A stretch of 64,000 nucleotides of DNA. It comes from Lysobacter sp. MMG2. Lineage in GTDB: Bacteria; Pseudomonadota; Gammaproteobacteria; Xanthomonadales; Xanthomonadaceae. Shown piece by piece: positions 40,343 to 48,542 of the stretch. The stretch is from the NCBI RefSeq assembly GCF_016735495.2, contig NZ_JAERQY020000001.1, positions 806,001 to 870,000 of the forward strand, read 5' to 3'. The translations under genes and the position numbers were made by a program. The notes below the pieces were generated by a model. It was not told the DNA's origin. It saw only the letters and a program-made list of their open reading frames with translations, and did no database searches. Position 1 is the stretch's first letter; every line of letters starts with the position of its first letter.

Positions 40343-40590
40343 GCGCGACCTGGTACGTCTACCTGCTGGAATGCCGCGACGGCAGCCTGTACACCGGCAT
40401 CACCACCGATGTCGCGCGCCGCTACGCGCAGCACCTCGCCGGCAAGGGCGCGCGCTACACGCGTTCGCGTCCGCCGGTGCGGTTGCTGGGGCAGTTTCCG
40501 CATCCGGACCGCGCGTCGGCCAGCCGCGCCGAGCACGCGATCAAGCAGCTGCGCCCGGCGCAGAAGCGGGCGCTGTGTGCGACGGGTTGA
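40339..40590 (+). CDS. GIY-YIG nuclease-family protein
   Basis: 83 residues, a minimal UPF0213-type GIY-YIG domain: WYVYLLECRDGSLYTGIT holds the two Tyr motifs, RRYAQHLAGKGARYTR the catalytic Arg region and a family Glu in RAEHAIKQL. Small members show little specificity in vitro and their role is unclear. Start fixed by ATGA overlap with the membrane protein gene. Confidence 0.94.
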   Translation: MSATWYVYLLECRDGSLYTGITTDVARRYAQHLAGKGARYTRSRPPVRLLGQFPHPDRASASRAEHAIKQLRPAQKRALCATG

Positions 40591-40641
40591 AGGCGTATGT
40601 TGAAGGCGTATCCTGAGCGCCCTCGCCCGCCGGCCCCGTCC

Positions 40642-40866
40642 ATGCAGCACATCGATTTCGAACTCGACCGCGACCACGTCGAACTCAACCAGCTGCTCAA
40701 GCTGGTCGGCCTGTGCGACAGCGGCGGTGCCGGCAAGGCCATCGTCGCCAGCGGCGTGGTGCGCGTGGACGGCGAAGTCGAACTGCGCAAGACCTGCAAG
40801 ATTCGCGCGGGACAGGTCGTGGTCGTGGACGACGTGGAGATCCGCGTCGTCGACGCATTCGCCTGA
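40642..40866 (+). CDS. small S4-type RNA-binding protein (YbcJ-like)
   Basis: 74 residues. The S4 fold is seen in HVELNQLLKLVGLCDSGGAGK and VASGVVRVDGEVELRK followed by the KIRAGQVVVVDD strand pair. YbcJ-like proteins bind RNA and are thought to act near the ribosome. ATG 40642 lacks a ribosome site; a TATCCT box lies at 40609-40614. The earlier in-frame start at 40597 would add a non-conserved leader. Confidence 0.92.
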   Translation: MQHIDFELDRDHVELNQLLKLVGLCDSGGAGKAIVASGVVRVDGEVELRKTCKIRAGQVVVVDDVEIRVVDAFA

Positions 40867-40875
40867 AGCGCCCCG

Positions 40876-42024
40876 TCAGACCATCGACGAAAACAGCTTG
40901 TCGAGCACTTCGTCCACCGGCATCACCAGCAGCACCAGCGGCAGCAGCGGCGCCGCGGAGGCCGCCACGAAGGCGATCAGCACGTAACGCTGGATCGGCA
41001 CGACCACCAGCGTGTCCACCGTCGAATAGACCGCGGTGAAGTCGGCCAGTGCCGACGGATCGCCCGCATGCAGGATCGGCCGCGCCTCGCCGCGCGCGCG
41101 GCCGGCCCAGGTGGTGTCGAACTGTTCGGCGCAATCGGTGCCGATGACGCCGTAGTCCATCAGTCCCGCGCGCTTGAGCGCCGCCAGCTTCGGCACGAAC
41201 AACAGCAGCGGCGCGATCATCACCGTCAGCGCGATCACCACGTAACCCAGCAGCACGTAGCGCAGGCTCATCAAGGTCACGCCCAGGTAAGCGATCTCCA
41301 CCGCCAGGCTGCCGCACAGCAGCAGCGAGCCGACCAGCGGCATCACCAGGAAGGCCGCCTGCGCGAACCCCAGGATGCCCAGCCCGCCGTGGCCGTCGGG
41401 ATGCGCGACATAGAGCGTCAGGTGCAGGCGCGAGAGCCGCCACAACAGGCTCAGCCACAGCAGGAAGCGCCACATCCACAGCAGGCACAGGAAGCGGAAC
41501 AGCGGCATGCCGACCCAGTGCAGCCATAGGCCGGCGGGACTGAGCGCGTGACCATTGCCGTGACGCCAGCTGCTGACGTGGTCGAACACGTCCAGCGCGG
41601 CCACGGTCACCGCGCCGGCGACCGCCAGCACGAACAGCAGCAATTCGGGGATCACCGAATCTCGCCAGCGCCGCACGCGCGCGAGCACCGCTTCGAAGCG
41701 CGGCTGGTCTTCCGGCGTCACCAGCCCCTGCAGGTGATGCATCGCGCGCCACAGGCGCTCATCGGCGACCGGCACGGCGAGGATGAGCAAGGGCATGGCC
41801 AGCACGAAGCGCGCCCAGACGGTGTAGTCGCGCAGCAACGGCACCTGCACGCCGCCCAGCAGGGTCCGGTCCATCGCGGCAAGCACGATGGTGGGCAGGA
41901 GCACGATCGTCATCAGCACGATCGTCACCGGCGGCGCCATCCATCCCTCTCCCCCGCGGCGGCCGAAGCGCGTGAGCCGATACATCATTCCGCCGCGCAT
42001 CAACGAATAGCGCTCTTCGAACAT
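40876..42024 (-). CDS. polytopic membrane hypothetical protein
   Basis: 382 residues, about eight predicted membrane helices: TIVLMTIVLLPTIVLAAM, FVLAMPLLILAVPVA, LLLFVLAVAGAVTVAAL, FLCLLWMWRFLLWLSLLWR, AAFLVMPLVGSLLLCGSL and VIALTVMIAPLLLFVP. The N-terminal cytoplasmic MFEERYSLMRGGMMYRL and the loop YVAHPDGHGGLGILGF are distinctive. GGAG seven bases before ATG 42024 sets the start. No family name can be given. It converges on the S4 gene with a nine-base gap. Confidence 0.88.
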   Translation of the reverse strand: MFEERYSLMRGGMMYRLTRFGRRGGEGWMAPPVTIVLMTIVLLPTIVLAAMDRTLLGGVQVPLLRDYTVWARFVLAMPLLILAVPVADERLWRAMHHLQGLVTPEDQPRFEAVLARVRRWRDSVIPELLLFVLAVAGAVTVAALDVFDHVSSWRHGNGHALSPAGLWLHWVGMPLFRFLCLLWMWRFLLWLSLLWRLSRLHLTLYVAHPDGHGGLGILGFAQAAFLVMPLVGSLLLCGSLAVEIAYLGVTLMSLRYVLLGYVVIALTVMIAPLLLFVPKLAALKRAGLMDYGVIGTDCAEQFDTTWAGRARGEARPILHAGDPSALADFTAVYSTVDTLVVVPIQRYVLIAFVAASAAPLLPLVLLVMPVDEVLDKLFSSMV

Positions 42025-42349
42025 CCGCCTGCTCCGGGAGGGGATTGCGGCGGACACTAGCATGGGGGGTGTGGGAGGGCGGTGTGGCTTGGTCGTCGCG
42101 GCGGCACCCGGGACCAATCCGACGAAACGGTCGCGCCACGAAACCCGTCATCCCGGCGAAGGCCGGGACCCAGGCTGTCATGCCCTCAGCCATCTCACGT
42201 CATTCCAGCGAAAGCTGGAATTCAAAAACTCCAGGGAAAGCCTGGAAAGTCCCTGGATAGTGCCGCGTGCGGCGGCCCAACAGCCCCGCCTTCGCGGGAA
42301 TGACGATGAAGTAATTTGCGCGAGTGCCCACGCGCCGAAGGCCGGGACC
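42025..42349. other. 325-base intergenic stretch filled with short palindromes
   Basis: It separates two leftward genes. The first 36 bases hold the upstream region of the polytopic protein gene; the rest is the palindrome cluster listed separately. No coding sequence or structured RNA other than these palindromes was seen. Confidence 0.6.
42147..42304. repeat. cluster of GTCATCCC-type palindromes
   Basis: GTCATCCCGGCGAAGGCCGG at 42147, GTCATTCCAGCGAAAGCTGG at 42199, a TCCAGGGAAAGCCTGGA-like unit near 42230 and CCCCGCCTTCGCGGG at 42284, each a separate small hairpin with covarying arms. Confidence 0.75.
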
Positions 42350-43501
42350 TCAGCTATCCCCGCCCTGCTTCGCCGCTGCCGCCTTGGACACGCTCTGCGG
42401 ACCTTGCGGCGGCGTGACCGTCGCCGTATCGCGGTCGAATTCCGACAGCGGACTCTCCGCCGGGCACGCGCGATCCGGGAAACCGAAATCGGTGCGCAAC
42501 GACAGACCGCAGGCGTTGAGGGCATCCAGATCGGTGTCCGGCGTCTTGCAGCGCTTGTCGAAGGCACGCACGAAGGAATCGCGCCGGTTGACGAAATCCT
42601 CGCCGCACTTGCGCATCAGGCGCAGCCGGTCCAGATCGTCCTGCGCCGGGTTCACGCCGTCCAGGCCATAGAGCTGCAACTCCTCCGGCGTGAGCAGGCG
42701 CAGCCCGCGGTTGGGCACGGCCATCATCAGGTCCGCCACCGCGGTCGCGGCGCCGTTGCGCTCCAGGTAATCGCGCACCCGGTCGTACACCACGCGCAGC
42801 TCGGCGTTGAGCTGCGCGCGCGTGGTCGCGGTGGAGCTCATGCGGATGATGCGGTGGATGCCGACGCGGCCGGCGATCATGCGCGTGTCGCCCGCGCTGA
42901 GGATGAACACGCAAGCGCTGTGGCAAATCGCACCCTCGCGCACCCAGATCGTCCAGCGCGATTCGGCGATGAAATCGCCCACGACGATCGCGTCCTCGAC
43001 CTGTCCGCCCGCGGAATCGACGTCGAGCACGCGCTTGCCGATGTCCAGTTCGTCCGCGACCTGCGTGACGCGCTCGATCAGCGTGCCGAACTCGGCGGTG
43101 ATCTTGCCCTTGTAACGCAGTCGCGCCACACCGGCATCGGCGCAGGGCGACAGCGCGGCCTTCAGCGCCTCATGGTCGAACGCCTGCAGCACGTCGCCGT
43201 CGCCGCGCTGCGCGTAGTCCAGGTCGCAACTGATCGAGGCCTCGCCCGCGCTGAGTTCCAGCGGCGCGTCCCAGAGCTTCTTCGGTTCAGGCTCCGGGCG
43301 CACGGCCTCGCGGATCGACGTGCGTGCCTGGCGCGGCCCCTCCGGCTTGACGGGCGCGACCTTCACAGGCGCCGTGCTGATCGCGCCGCCTTCCTGCGGA
43401 CTGGCGACTTCCTCGATCACCATGCCATGCGTCACCGGTTCCGGCTGCTGGCATGCGGCCAGCAACAGGCAGATCAACAACGGTCCGGTAAGCCTGGGCA
43501 T
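42350..43501 (-). CDS. ClpP/SppA-like periplasmic lipoprotein
   Basis: 383 residues from ATG 43501. A lipobox (LLAACQQ) and Pro/Glu-rich linker precede a ClpP/crotonase-fold domain (about 130-290): LDVDSAGGQVEDAIVVGDFI resembles the Gly-rich oxyanion strand, CHSACVFILSAG carries a candidate nucleophile Ser, and GRVGIHRI a candidate catalytic His. A C-terminal 90 residues contain several Cys (RKCGEDF, KRCKTPD, NACGLS, DRACPAE) that could form disulfides. This matches envelope proteins related to COG3904. Peptidase activity is inferred. Confidence 0.85.
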   Translation of the reverse strand: MPRLTGPLLICLLLAACQQPEPVTHGMVIEEVASPQEGGAISTAPVKVAPVKPEGPRQARTSIREAVRPEPEPKKLWDAPLELSAGEASISCDLDYAQRGDGDVLQAFDHEALKAALSPCADAGVARLRYKGKITAEFGTLIERVTQVADELDIGKRVLDVDSAGGQVEDAIVVGDFIAESRWTIWVREGAICHSACVFILSAGDTRMIAGRVGIHRIIRMSSTATTRAQLNAELRVVYDRVRDYLERNGAATAVADLMMAVPNRGLRLLTPEELQLYGLDGVNPAQDDLDRLRLMRKCGEDFVNRRDSFVRAFDKRCKTPDTDLDALNACGLSLRTDFGFPDRACPAESPLSEFDRDTATVTPPQGPQSVSKAAAAKQGGDS

Positions 43502-43696
43502 TGGGAGCGGAGGTCTCCGAGGTCGGGTGTGCGGGGATCCGCCGGCAGGAACATGAATGCGCGCGTGGCGTTCGTCGTCGGTGCGCACAGCATACGACGA
43601 TCGGGCTGACTCGCGGCCGAGCAAACGCCTCGCGCTTTCACACGCAGCGGCATGGCGCGTCGGCGAACGCATCGCCGCGCGCCCGCACGCCCAGGC

Positions 43697-45457
43697 TCAT
43701 CTCGCCGCCGCGTCGCGCGCCTTCTCCTGTGCGATCCACGCTTCCACCCGCTCGCGCAGGAAGCGCAGCGGCACCACGCCCTCGCCCAGCACTTGCTGGT
43801 GGAACTGCTTCAGGTCGAAGCGCGGGCCCAGCGCGGCTTCGGCCTCGCGGCGCAACGCGAAGATCTCCAGGCCGCCGGAGTCGTAGGCGGTGAGTTGCCC
43901 GGGCATCGCGGCGATGCGATCGACCAGGTCGGCAGCGGTCTCAGGTGAGAAGCGCCCGCTCTCGGCCATGAACGCGACCGCGCGCTCGCGCGTCCAGCCG
44001 AACATGTGGATGCCCGGGTCGACCACCATGCCGCGCGCCGGCCACAGGCGTCGGCTGATCTGCGCGTAGGGCGTGGTGTAGATCCCGGCCTCTTCGCTCA
44101 GCGCTTCGGAATAACGCGCCCAGCCTTCGGCGTAGGCCGAATTGAACGCCAGCGCCGACAGCGGATGACGTTCGCCCACTTGCCGCGCCAGCGCCAGCTG
44201 CAGGTGATGGCCCGGCCAGGTTTCGTGCACCAGCGTGATCTCCGCCGCACCACGGCGGTCGGCATCGGGGTGGTCCAGGTTGATGCGGTAGATGCCGGGG
44301 CGCGTGTCGTCCGGATCGGGTTCGTAGTGCGAACTCACGCCGGTGCCACGCTGCTCGGGCTTGAGCGGCTCCACCACCGCCGGCTGCACCGGCATCGTGG
44401 CGAAGTACGGCGCGCTCTTCTCACGGGCGGCGTCCAGCAGCGATCGCGAGAACTGCAGTTGTTCGTCGGCGGATGCGAAGCGGTTGCCCTTGGCTTCGTC
44501 CACGCGCTTGACGATCGTCGGCAGGTCGGTCGTGCCGAACATCGTCTTGCCCAGCGCCTGCACGCGCGCCAGGTTGTCGGCGACGGTGCGCTCGCCCAGG
44601 TCGTAGACGGCATTGGGCGTGCGATCCAGCGTGGTGTACGAACGCAGCATCGCCTGGTAGCACTGCGCGCCGTCGGGCAGCGCGGACAATGCGATCGTCT
44701 CGCGCGCCTTGGGCTGGTATTCCTTCACGAGGAAATCGCGGTAACGGCGCAGCGCGGGCTGCACCTGCTGCGCGACCACCTGTTCGAACTGCGTGGCGAA
44801 CGCCGCGTCCTTCGCCTTCTCGCCGGGCGCGAAATACGGCGACTTGCGCGGCTCCAGCGCGAGCATGCCATCGAGCTGCTTCACCACGCGCGCGACGACG
44901 GCCTTGGGCGCGGTGTAGCCGGCCTTCATGCCCGCACGCAGGTTGGCGATCTCGTTGTCCACGTAGGCCGGCAGCGTGCGCCAGCGGGCCAGCGCCTGCG
45001 CGCGTTCGTCGGCGGTGGCGACGGGCTGGCGGTCGGCCAGATCGGTGAAACCAGTCTGCCAGCCGAACATGTGGTTCACGTTCCACTGCTCGGCATGGCA
45101 CACGCGCAGCGCGCGGTTGGTTTCGAGCATGTCGCGCAACTGCGCGTAGGCCAGCTGCGCGCCGCGATCGTTGTCCAGCTTCGCGCGATCCACGGCCTGC
45201 AGGCGCGACCAGAGTTCGTCCTCGCGTGCATCCAGGCGCGCGTTGTCGGCGGCGGAGTTGCGCGGCAGGTAGTCGTGACGCTTGAGCGGCAGGATCTCGT
45301 AGTACGCCGGCGTGGGGTCGTACTCCAGCGCCAGCGCGACCATGTCGTCGGCGATGGCCATCACCTGCCCGGGGGCGTCGTCCGCCGCGCAGGCCGCCAT
45401 CGGCGCCAAGGCCAACCCCACGCACACCACACTGCTCCAACCGCCTGCGAATCGCAT
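43697..45457 (-). CDS. secreted DUF885 zinc-peptidase-like protein
   Basis: 586 residues. Signal peptide (VVCVGLALAPMAACAAD; the Cys could be a lipobox or simply precede cleavage). The HExxxGH signature is HETWPGHHLQLALA, followed by YAEGWARYSEALSEE, matching the DUF885 zinc site. It is paralogous in family but not close in sequence to the gene at 15806. Predicted to act in the envelope on an unknown peptide substrate. No operon partner. Confidence 0.92.
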   Translation of the reverse strand: MRFAGGWSSVVCVGLALAPMAACAADDAPGQVMAIADDMVALALEYDPTPAYYEILPLKRHDYLPRNSAADNARLDAREDELWSRLQAVDRAKLDNDRGAQLAYAQLRDMLETNRALRVCHAEQWNVNHMFGWQTGFTDLADRQPVATADERAQALARWRTLPAYVDNEIANLRAGMKAGYTAPKAVVARVVKQLDGMLALEPRKSPYFAPGEKAKDAAFATQFEQVVAQQVQPALRRYRDFLVKEYQPKARETIALSALPDGAQCYQAMLRSYTTLDRTPNAVYDLGERTVADNLARVQALGKTMFGTTDLPTIVKRVDEAKGNRFASADEQLQFSRSLLDAAREKSAPYFATMPVQPAVVEPLKPEQRGTGVSSHYEPDPDDTRPGIYRINLDHPDADRRGAAEITLVHETWPGHHLQLALARQVGERHPLSALAFNSAYAEGWARYSEALSEEAGIYTTPYAQISRRLWPARGMVVDPGIHMFGWTRERAVAFMAESGRFSPETAADLVDRIAAMPGQLTAYDSGGLEIFALRREAEAALGPRFDLKQFHQQVLGEGVVPLRFLRERVEAWIAQEKARDAAAR

Positions 45458-45544
45458 GACTTGGCTCCTGCCAGGTAGGTCAGGCGATGGTAGTGGCTGG
45501 CGACGGGGTGCGGATGTGTCGTCGGTCCGGGGGCGGTTGCCGCG

Positions 45545-45576
45545 CCCCTCTCCCCATCGGCGAAGAGGGGTTGGGA
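45545..45576. repeat. degenerate GAGAGGGG-type element
   Basis: CCCCTCT (45545-45551) and AGAGGGG (45564-45570), followed by TTGGGA. Just downstream of the sugar dehydrogenase stop codon. Confidence 0.55.
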
Positions 45577-45586
45577 TCAGGCCGGA

Positions 45587-47266
45587 TCAGCGACGCAGCA
45601 ACCGCTCGCGCAGGATGTCGCGCGCAAGCCGCGCTGCTTCTTCGCGCGACATCGTCGGCGCCGATGCCGGTGCGGGCAGGGCCTGCGGCGCTGCCAGTGC
45701 CGCGGCCGCCAGCCCGCCGCCCGTGCCCGGCACGGGTTCGATGACGAAGATGTCGCCATCGAAATCGACGATGTAGAGATTGTTCGACGTATCCACGCCG
45801 AAGCTGACGACGTTGTCGATCACGCCCGCATTCGGCGTGAAGTCGGCGTTGCGCAGCACGAACTGCGCCGACGGGATGGTCGAGCCGATCAGGAACTGGC
45901 TGCTCAGGATCGACCAGATGTTGGGCCGCACGAAGTCCGCGAAGATGTACTGCCCGCGCAGCGACTCCAGCGGTCCGCGGTAGATGTAGCCGCCGGTGAC
46001 CGAATCGCCCTCGCGCGGGCCCGTGCCGTGCAGGTACTCGGCGATCGGCGGGGTGAGGCCGGTGGTCGAACCGCCGCGGAACGGACGCGTGCCTTCCAGG
46101 ATCGGCCAACCGAAATTGGCGCCGGCATCGCCCGGGCGCATCAGGTCGATCTCCTCCACCGTGCCCTGGCCGACATCGCCGATGAGCAGATTGCCGGTGA
46201 GGGGATCGAAGCTGTTGCGGAACGGATTGCGCAGACCGTAAGCCCACACTTCCGGCGCGTTGGGCGCGCTGAAGGGATTGCCGGCGGGGATCGCGTAATC
46301 GCGATTGGCGTCGCTGGGAAACGCATCGCTGGACGGATCGATGCGAAGGATCTTGCCCAGCAGCGTCCCGCGGTTCTGGCCGTTGCTGTCCGGATCGCCG
46401 CTGCCGCCGCCGTCGCCAACGCCGAGGTACAGCATGCCGTCGGGGCCGAAGCCGATCCATCCACCGTTGTGGTTGTTGCGCGGGTGCGCGATGCGCAGGA
46501 TCGCGTCGCCGGAAGCGGCATCGGCCTGATCGCGGTTGTTGGTCAGCGTGAGGTAACGGCGCAACTCGATCGTGCCGTCGGTCGTCGTCAGGTAGATGAA
46601 GAAGCGGCCGCTGGTGGCGAAATCCGGCGCGGTCGCGAAGCCCAGCAGGCCGCGTTCGCCGTCGGTGGACACCTGGCCGGTGATGTCCAGGAAAGGCGTC
46701 GCCGCGATGACGCCCGTGGACGGATTGAGGATGCGGATGCGGCCGGCGCGCTCGACCACGAACACGCGCCCCGTCGCGTCCGGGACGGGCGCGAGGAAGG
46801 TGGGGAAGTCCATGCCCGTCGCCACGCGACGCACGCGCAGCTGCGCGCCGGTGACGTCGGTGACGGTCACCGTGAGCGCCATCGTGGCGCTCTGCGTGCC
46901 GTCGCTGGCGGCCAGCGTGACCTGGTACAGGTTGTCGTTGTTGGCGTCGGTGGGGGCTTCGAAATCCGGCGGCGAGAGGAACTGCAGCGCGCCGGCCGCA
47001 CTGATGATGAAGCGCGCCTGGTCGGCGCCGCCATTGAGCGAATACGTGACGGGTCGGCCTTCCGGGTCGGTCGCGACCGCGGTGTAGAACACGCCGGCGG
47101 TGCCTTCGGGCACGGTGGCCGACGTGGGCGAGGTGAACGTCGGCGGTCGGTCGGTCGGCGCACCGGGGATCTGTTCGTTTCCGCCCCCGCCCCCACCGCC
47201 GCAGGCCGCGAGCATCGCGGCCAGGACCCAGCTCATCGCCTGCACTGCGTGCCGTGCCTGCACCAT
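45587..47266 (-). CDS. PQQ-type glucose/sorbosone dehydrogenase lipoprotein
   Basis: 559 residues from ATG 47266 (GGGAG seven bases upstream). The lipobox LAAC is followed by a run of seven Gly, then a cadherin-like Ig domain (about 40-130: PPTFTSPTSATVPEGTAG, DPEGRPVTYSLNGGAD) and a six-bladed propeller of the soluble glucose dehydrogenase family (GMDFPTFLAPVPD, GERGLLGFATAPDF, NHNGGWIGFGPDGMLYLGVGD, GDVGQGTVEEID, NFGWPILEG). These oxidise sugars with PQQ in the periplasm; no electron-acceptor gene adjoins. A C-terminal tail (SREEAARLARDILRERL) is helical. Confidence 0.93.
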   Translation of the reverse strand: MVQARHAVQAMSWVLAAMLAACGGGGGGGNEQIPGAPTDRPPTFTSPTSATVPEGTAGVFYTAVATDPEGRPVTYSLNGGADQARFIISAAGALQFLSPPDFEAPTDANNDNLYQVTLAASDGTQSATMALTVTVTDVTGAQLRVRRVATGMDFPTFLAPVPDATGRVFVVERAGRIRILNPSTGVIAATPFLDITGQVSTDGERGLLGFATAPDFATSGRFFIYLTTTDGTIELRRYLTLTNNRDQADAASGDAILRIAHPRNNHNGGWIGFGPDGMLYLGVGDGGGSGDPDSNGQNRGTLLGKILRIDPSSDAFPSDANRDYAIPAGNPFSAPNAPEVWAYGLRNPFRNSFDPLTGNLLIGDVGQGTVEEIDLMRPGDAGANFGWPILEGTRPFRGGSTTGLTPPIAEYLHGTGPREGDSVTGGYIYRGPLESLRGQYIFADFVRPNIWSILSSQFLIGSTIPSAQFVLRNADFTPNAGVIDNVVSFGVDTSNNLYIVDFDGDIFVIEPVPGTGGGLAAAALAAPQALPAPASAPTMSREEAARLARDILRERLLRR

Positions 47267-47429
47267 GGGTGTGCTCCCGGGCCCGGGCGGTCGCCGAAGC
47301 GGCGGGCCTGCGGGCGGCCGCCAGCGTGTCAGAGGCCGCCGCGTCGGTATGTGAAGGCCGACGCAGTTCACTCCACGGTGATCGGCCCCGCGCCCCCGTT
47401 CGTCGGTGGGCGCGCGGGGCACGCTTCGC

Positions 47430-48401
47430 TCACACGCCCCACAACCGCCGTGCTTCCTCGGCGATGAGGTCGGGGAACTCCTCGGGGAAGAACAGCTTCG
47501 CACCGTCGACGCGACGCACCCCGCGCGAGACGCCGAAGGCGCGATCCAGGTGGTCGGCGCCGGCTTCGGAGAAGATCGGATCGCCGGTGCCCCAGACGAT
47601 GCGCGTCGGCGCGCGGCTGGCCTTCAGTGCCGGGCCGATGCCGTCGAGCCAGTTGCGCTCCAGCGCGACGGCGAAGGCGTTGGTGCGTGCGGCCTCGCGC
47701 ACCAGCGGCGTCAGGTACACGTCGATCGCCTGGTCGCTCGGGTGGGTCGCATGCGTGAACGTCTGCCCGCCCAGCCCTTCCGGCGAGCGCGCCAGCGCCT
47801 TGTCGGCCAGCCACGGCGCCAGCCACTGCTGCGCGAACTGGCCCTGCTTCGCCAATGCGATCACCGGTTGCAGCGCCGGCGGCGGGCATTCGATCTGCGA
47901 ATCGCAGTTGGTCAGCAGCAGCGTGCGCACGCGATCGGGATACGTCGCCAGGAACAACTGCGCCGCCTGCCCGCCGCTGTCGTTGGCGACCAGATCGACG
48001 CGATCGACCGACAGGCGATCGAGCAGTTCGGCAAGCATGCGCACCTGCGCGTCTGGCGCCAGGCTCTGGCCGGGCGCAACTTCGGTGTAGCCCAATCCGA
48101 GGAAATCCGGCGCGATGCAGCGACGATGCGGCGACAACCGCGAAAGCGCGCCGCGCCACTGGAAGCCGTTGAGCGGAAATCCGTGCAGGAACAGCGCGGC
48201 CTCGCCGCTTCCGCGTTCGACGTAGGCGATGCGACCGGCCGACGTGCTCACGAAGCGGCGCGCTGCGAGGAACGCTGCGGCGTCGTCCGCGTCGGACGTG
48301 TGCACGACGGGCGACGACGCGACATGCGCGAAGGCGCTGCGATCGACCAGGCCGGCGGCCAGCGCGCCGACGCCCAGACCCAGGAATTGCCTGCGTTGCA
48401 T
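47430..48401 (-). CDS. Tat-exported alpha/beta hydrolase with Asp nucleophile
   Basis: 323 residues. RRQFLGLGVGALAAG is a Tat signal. The hydrolase fold shows HGFPLNGFQW (oxyanion loop) and a nucleophile elbow VANDSGG, putting Asp141 at the nucleophile position as in haloalkane dehalogenases and epoxide hydrolases. The acid is in WGTGDPIF. The place of the catalytic His reads GAKLFFPEEFP instead of a GHF-type motif, so the usual base seems absent. It diverges from the XRE regulator, separated by the GGTCATG array. Confidence 0.88.
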   Translation of the reverse strand: MQRRQFLGLGVGALAAGLVDRSAFAHVASSPVVHTSDADDAAAFLAARRFVSTSAGRIAYVERGSGEAALFLHGFPLNGFQWRGALSRLSPHRRCIAPDFLGLGYTEVAPGQSLAPDAQVRMLAELLDRLSVDRVDLVANDSGGQAAQLFLATYPDRVRTLLLTNCDSQIECPPPALQPVIALAKQGQFAQQWLAPWLADKALARSPEGLGGQTFTHATHPSDQAIDVYLTPLVREAARTNAFAVALERNWLDGIGPALKASRAPTRIVWGTGDPIFSEAGADHLDRAFGVSRGVRRVDGAKLFFPEEFPDLIAEEARRLWGV

Positions 48402-48456
48402 GGGAGAACTCCATGCCGGGACCGCCCCGGCCTGGAGCGCATCATTCGCCCGCGCG

Positions 48457-48509
48457 GTCATGGTCTCAACGAGGCCGCAGGTCATGCGGCCATGACCTGG
48501 CAGGTCATG
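48457..48509. promoter_or_regulatory. array of GGTCATG half-sites (candidate operator)
   Basis: GGTCATG at 48457, CAGGTCATG at 48478-48486, CATGACCTG at 48491-48499 and CAGGTCATG at 48501-48509, so three nine-base sites alternate in orientation. It lies in the 141-base gap between the divergent hydrolase and XRE genes. Confidence 0.7.
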
Positions 48510-48530
48510 GAATCGCTGCGGCGCGCCCCG

Positions 48531-48536
48531 TATGCT
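48531..48536 (+). promoter_or_regulatory. -10 box for a leaderless XRE gene
   Basis: TATGCT ends six bases before GTG 48543, so transcription would start at or next to the start codon. There is no ribosome site. The last GGTCATG half-site sits where the -35 would be. Confidence 0.5.
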
Positions 48537-48542
48537 CGCCGC

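Noticed and set aside
42147-42304. CRISPR-like array
   Set aside because: The units are self-complementary hairpins with differing sequences and no uniform repeats or spacers, and there are no cas genes.
47170-47200. GC-rich run in the dehydrogenase gene as a regulatory repeat
   Set aside because: It simply encodes the poly-Gly linker after the lipobox Cys.
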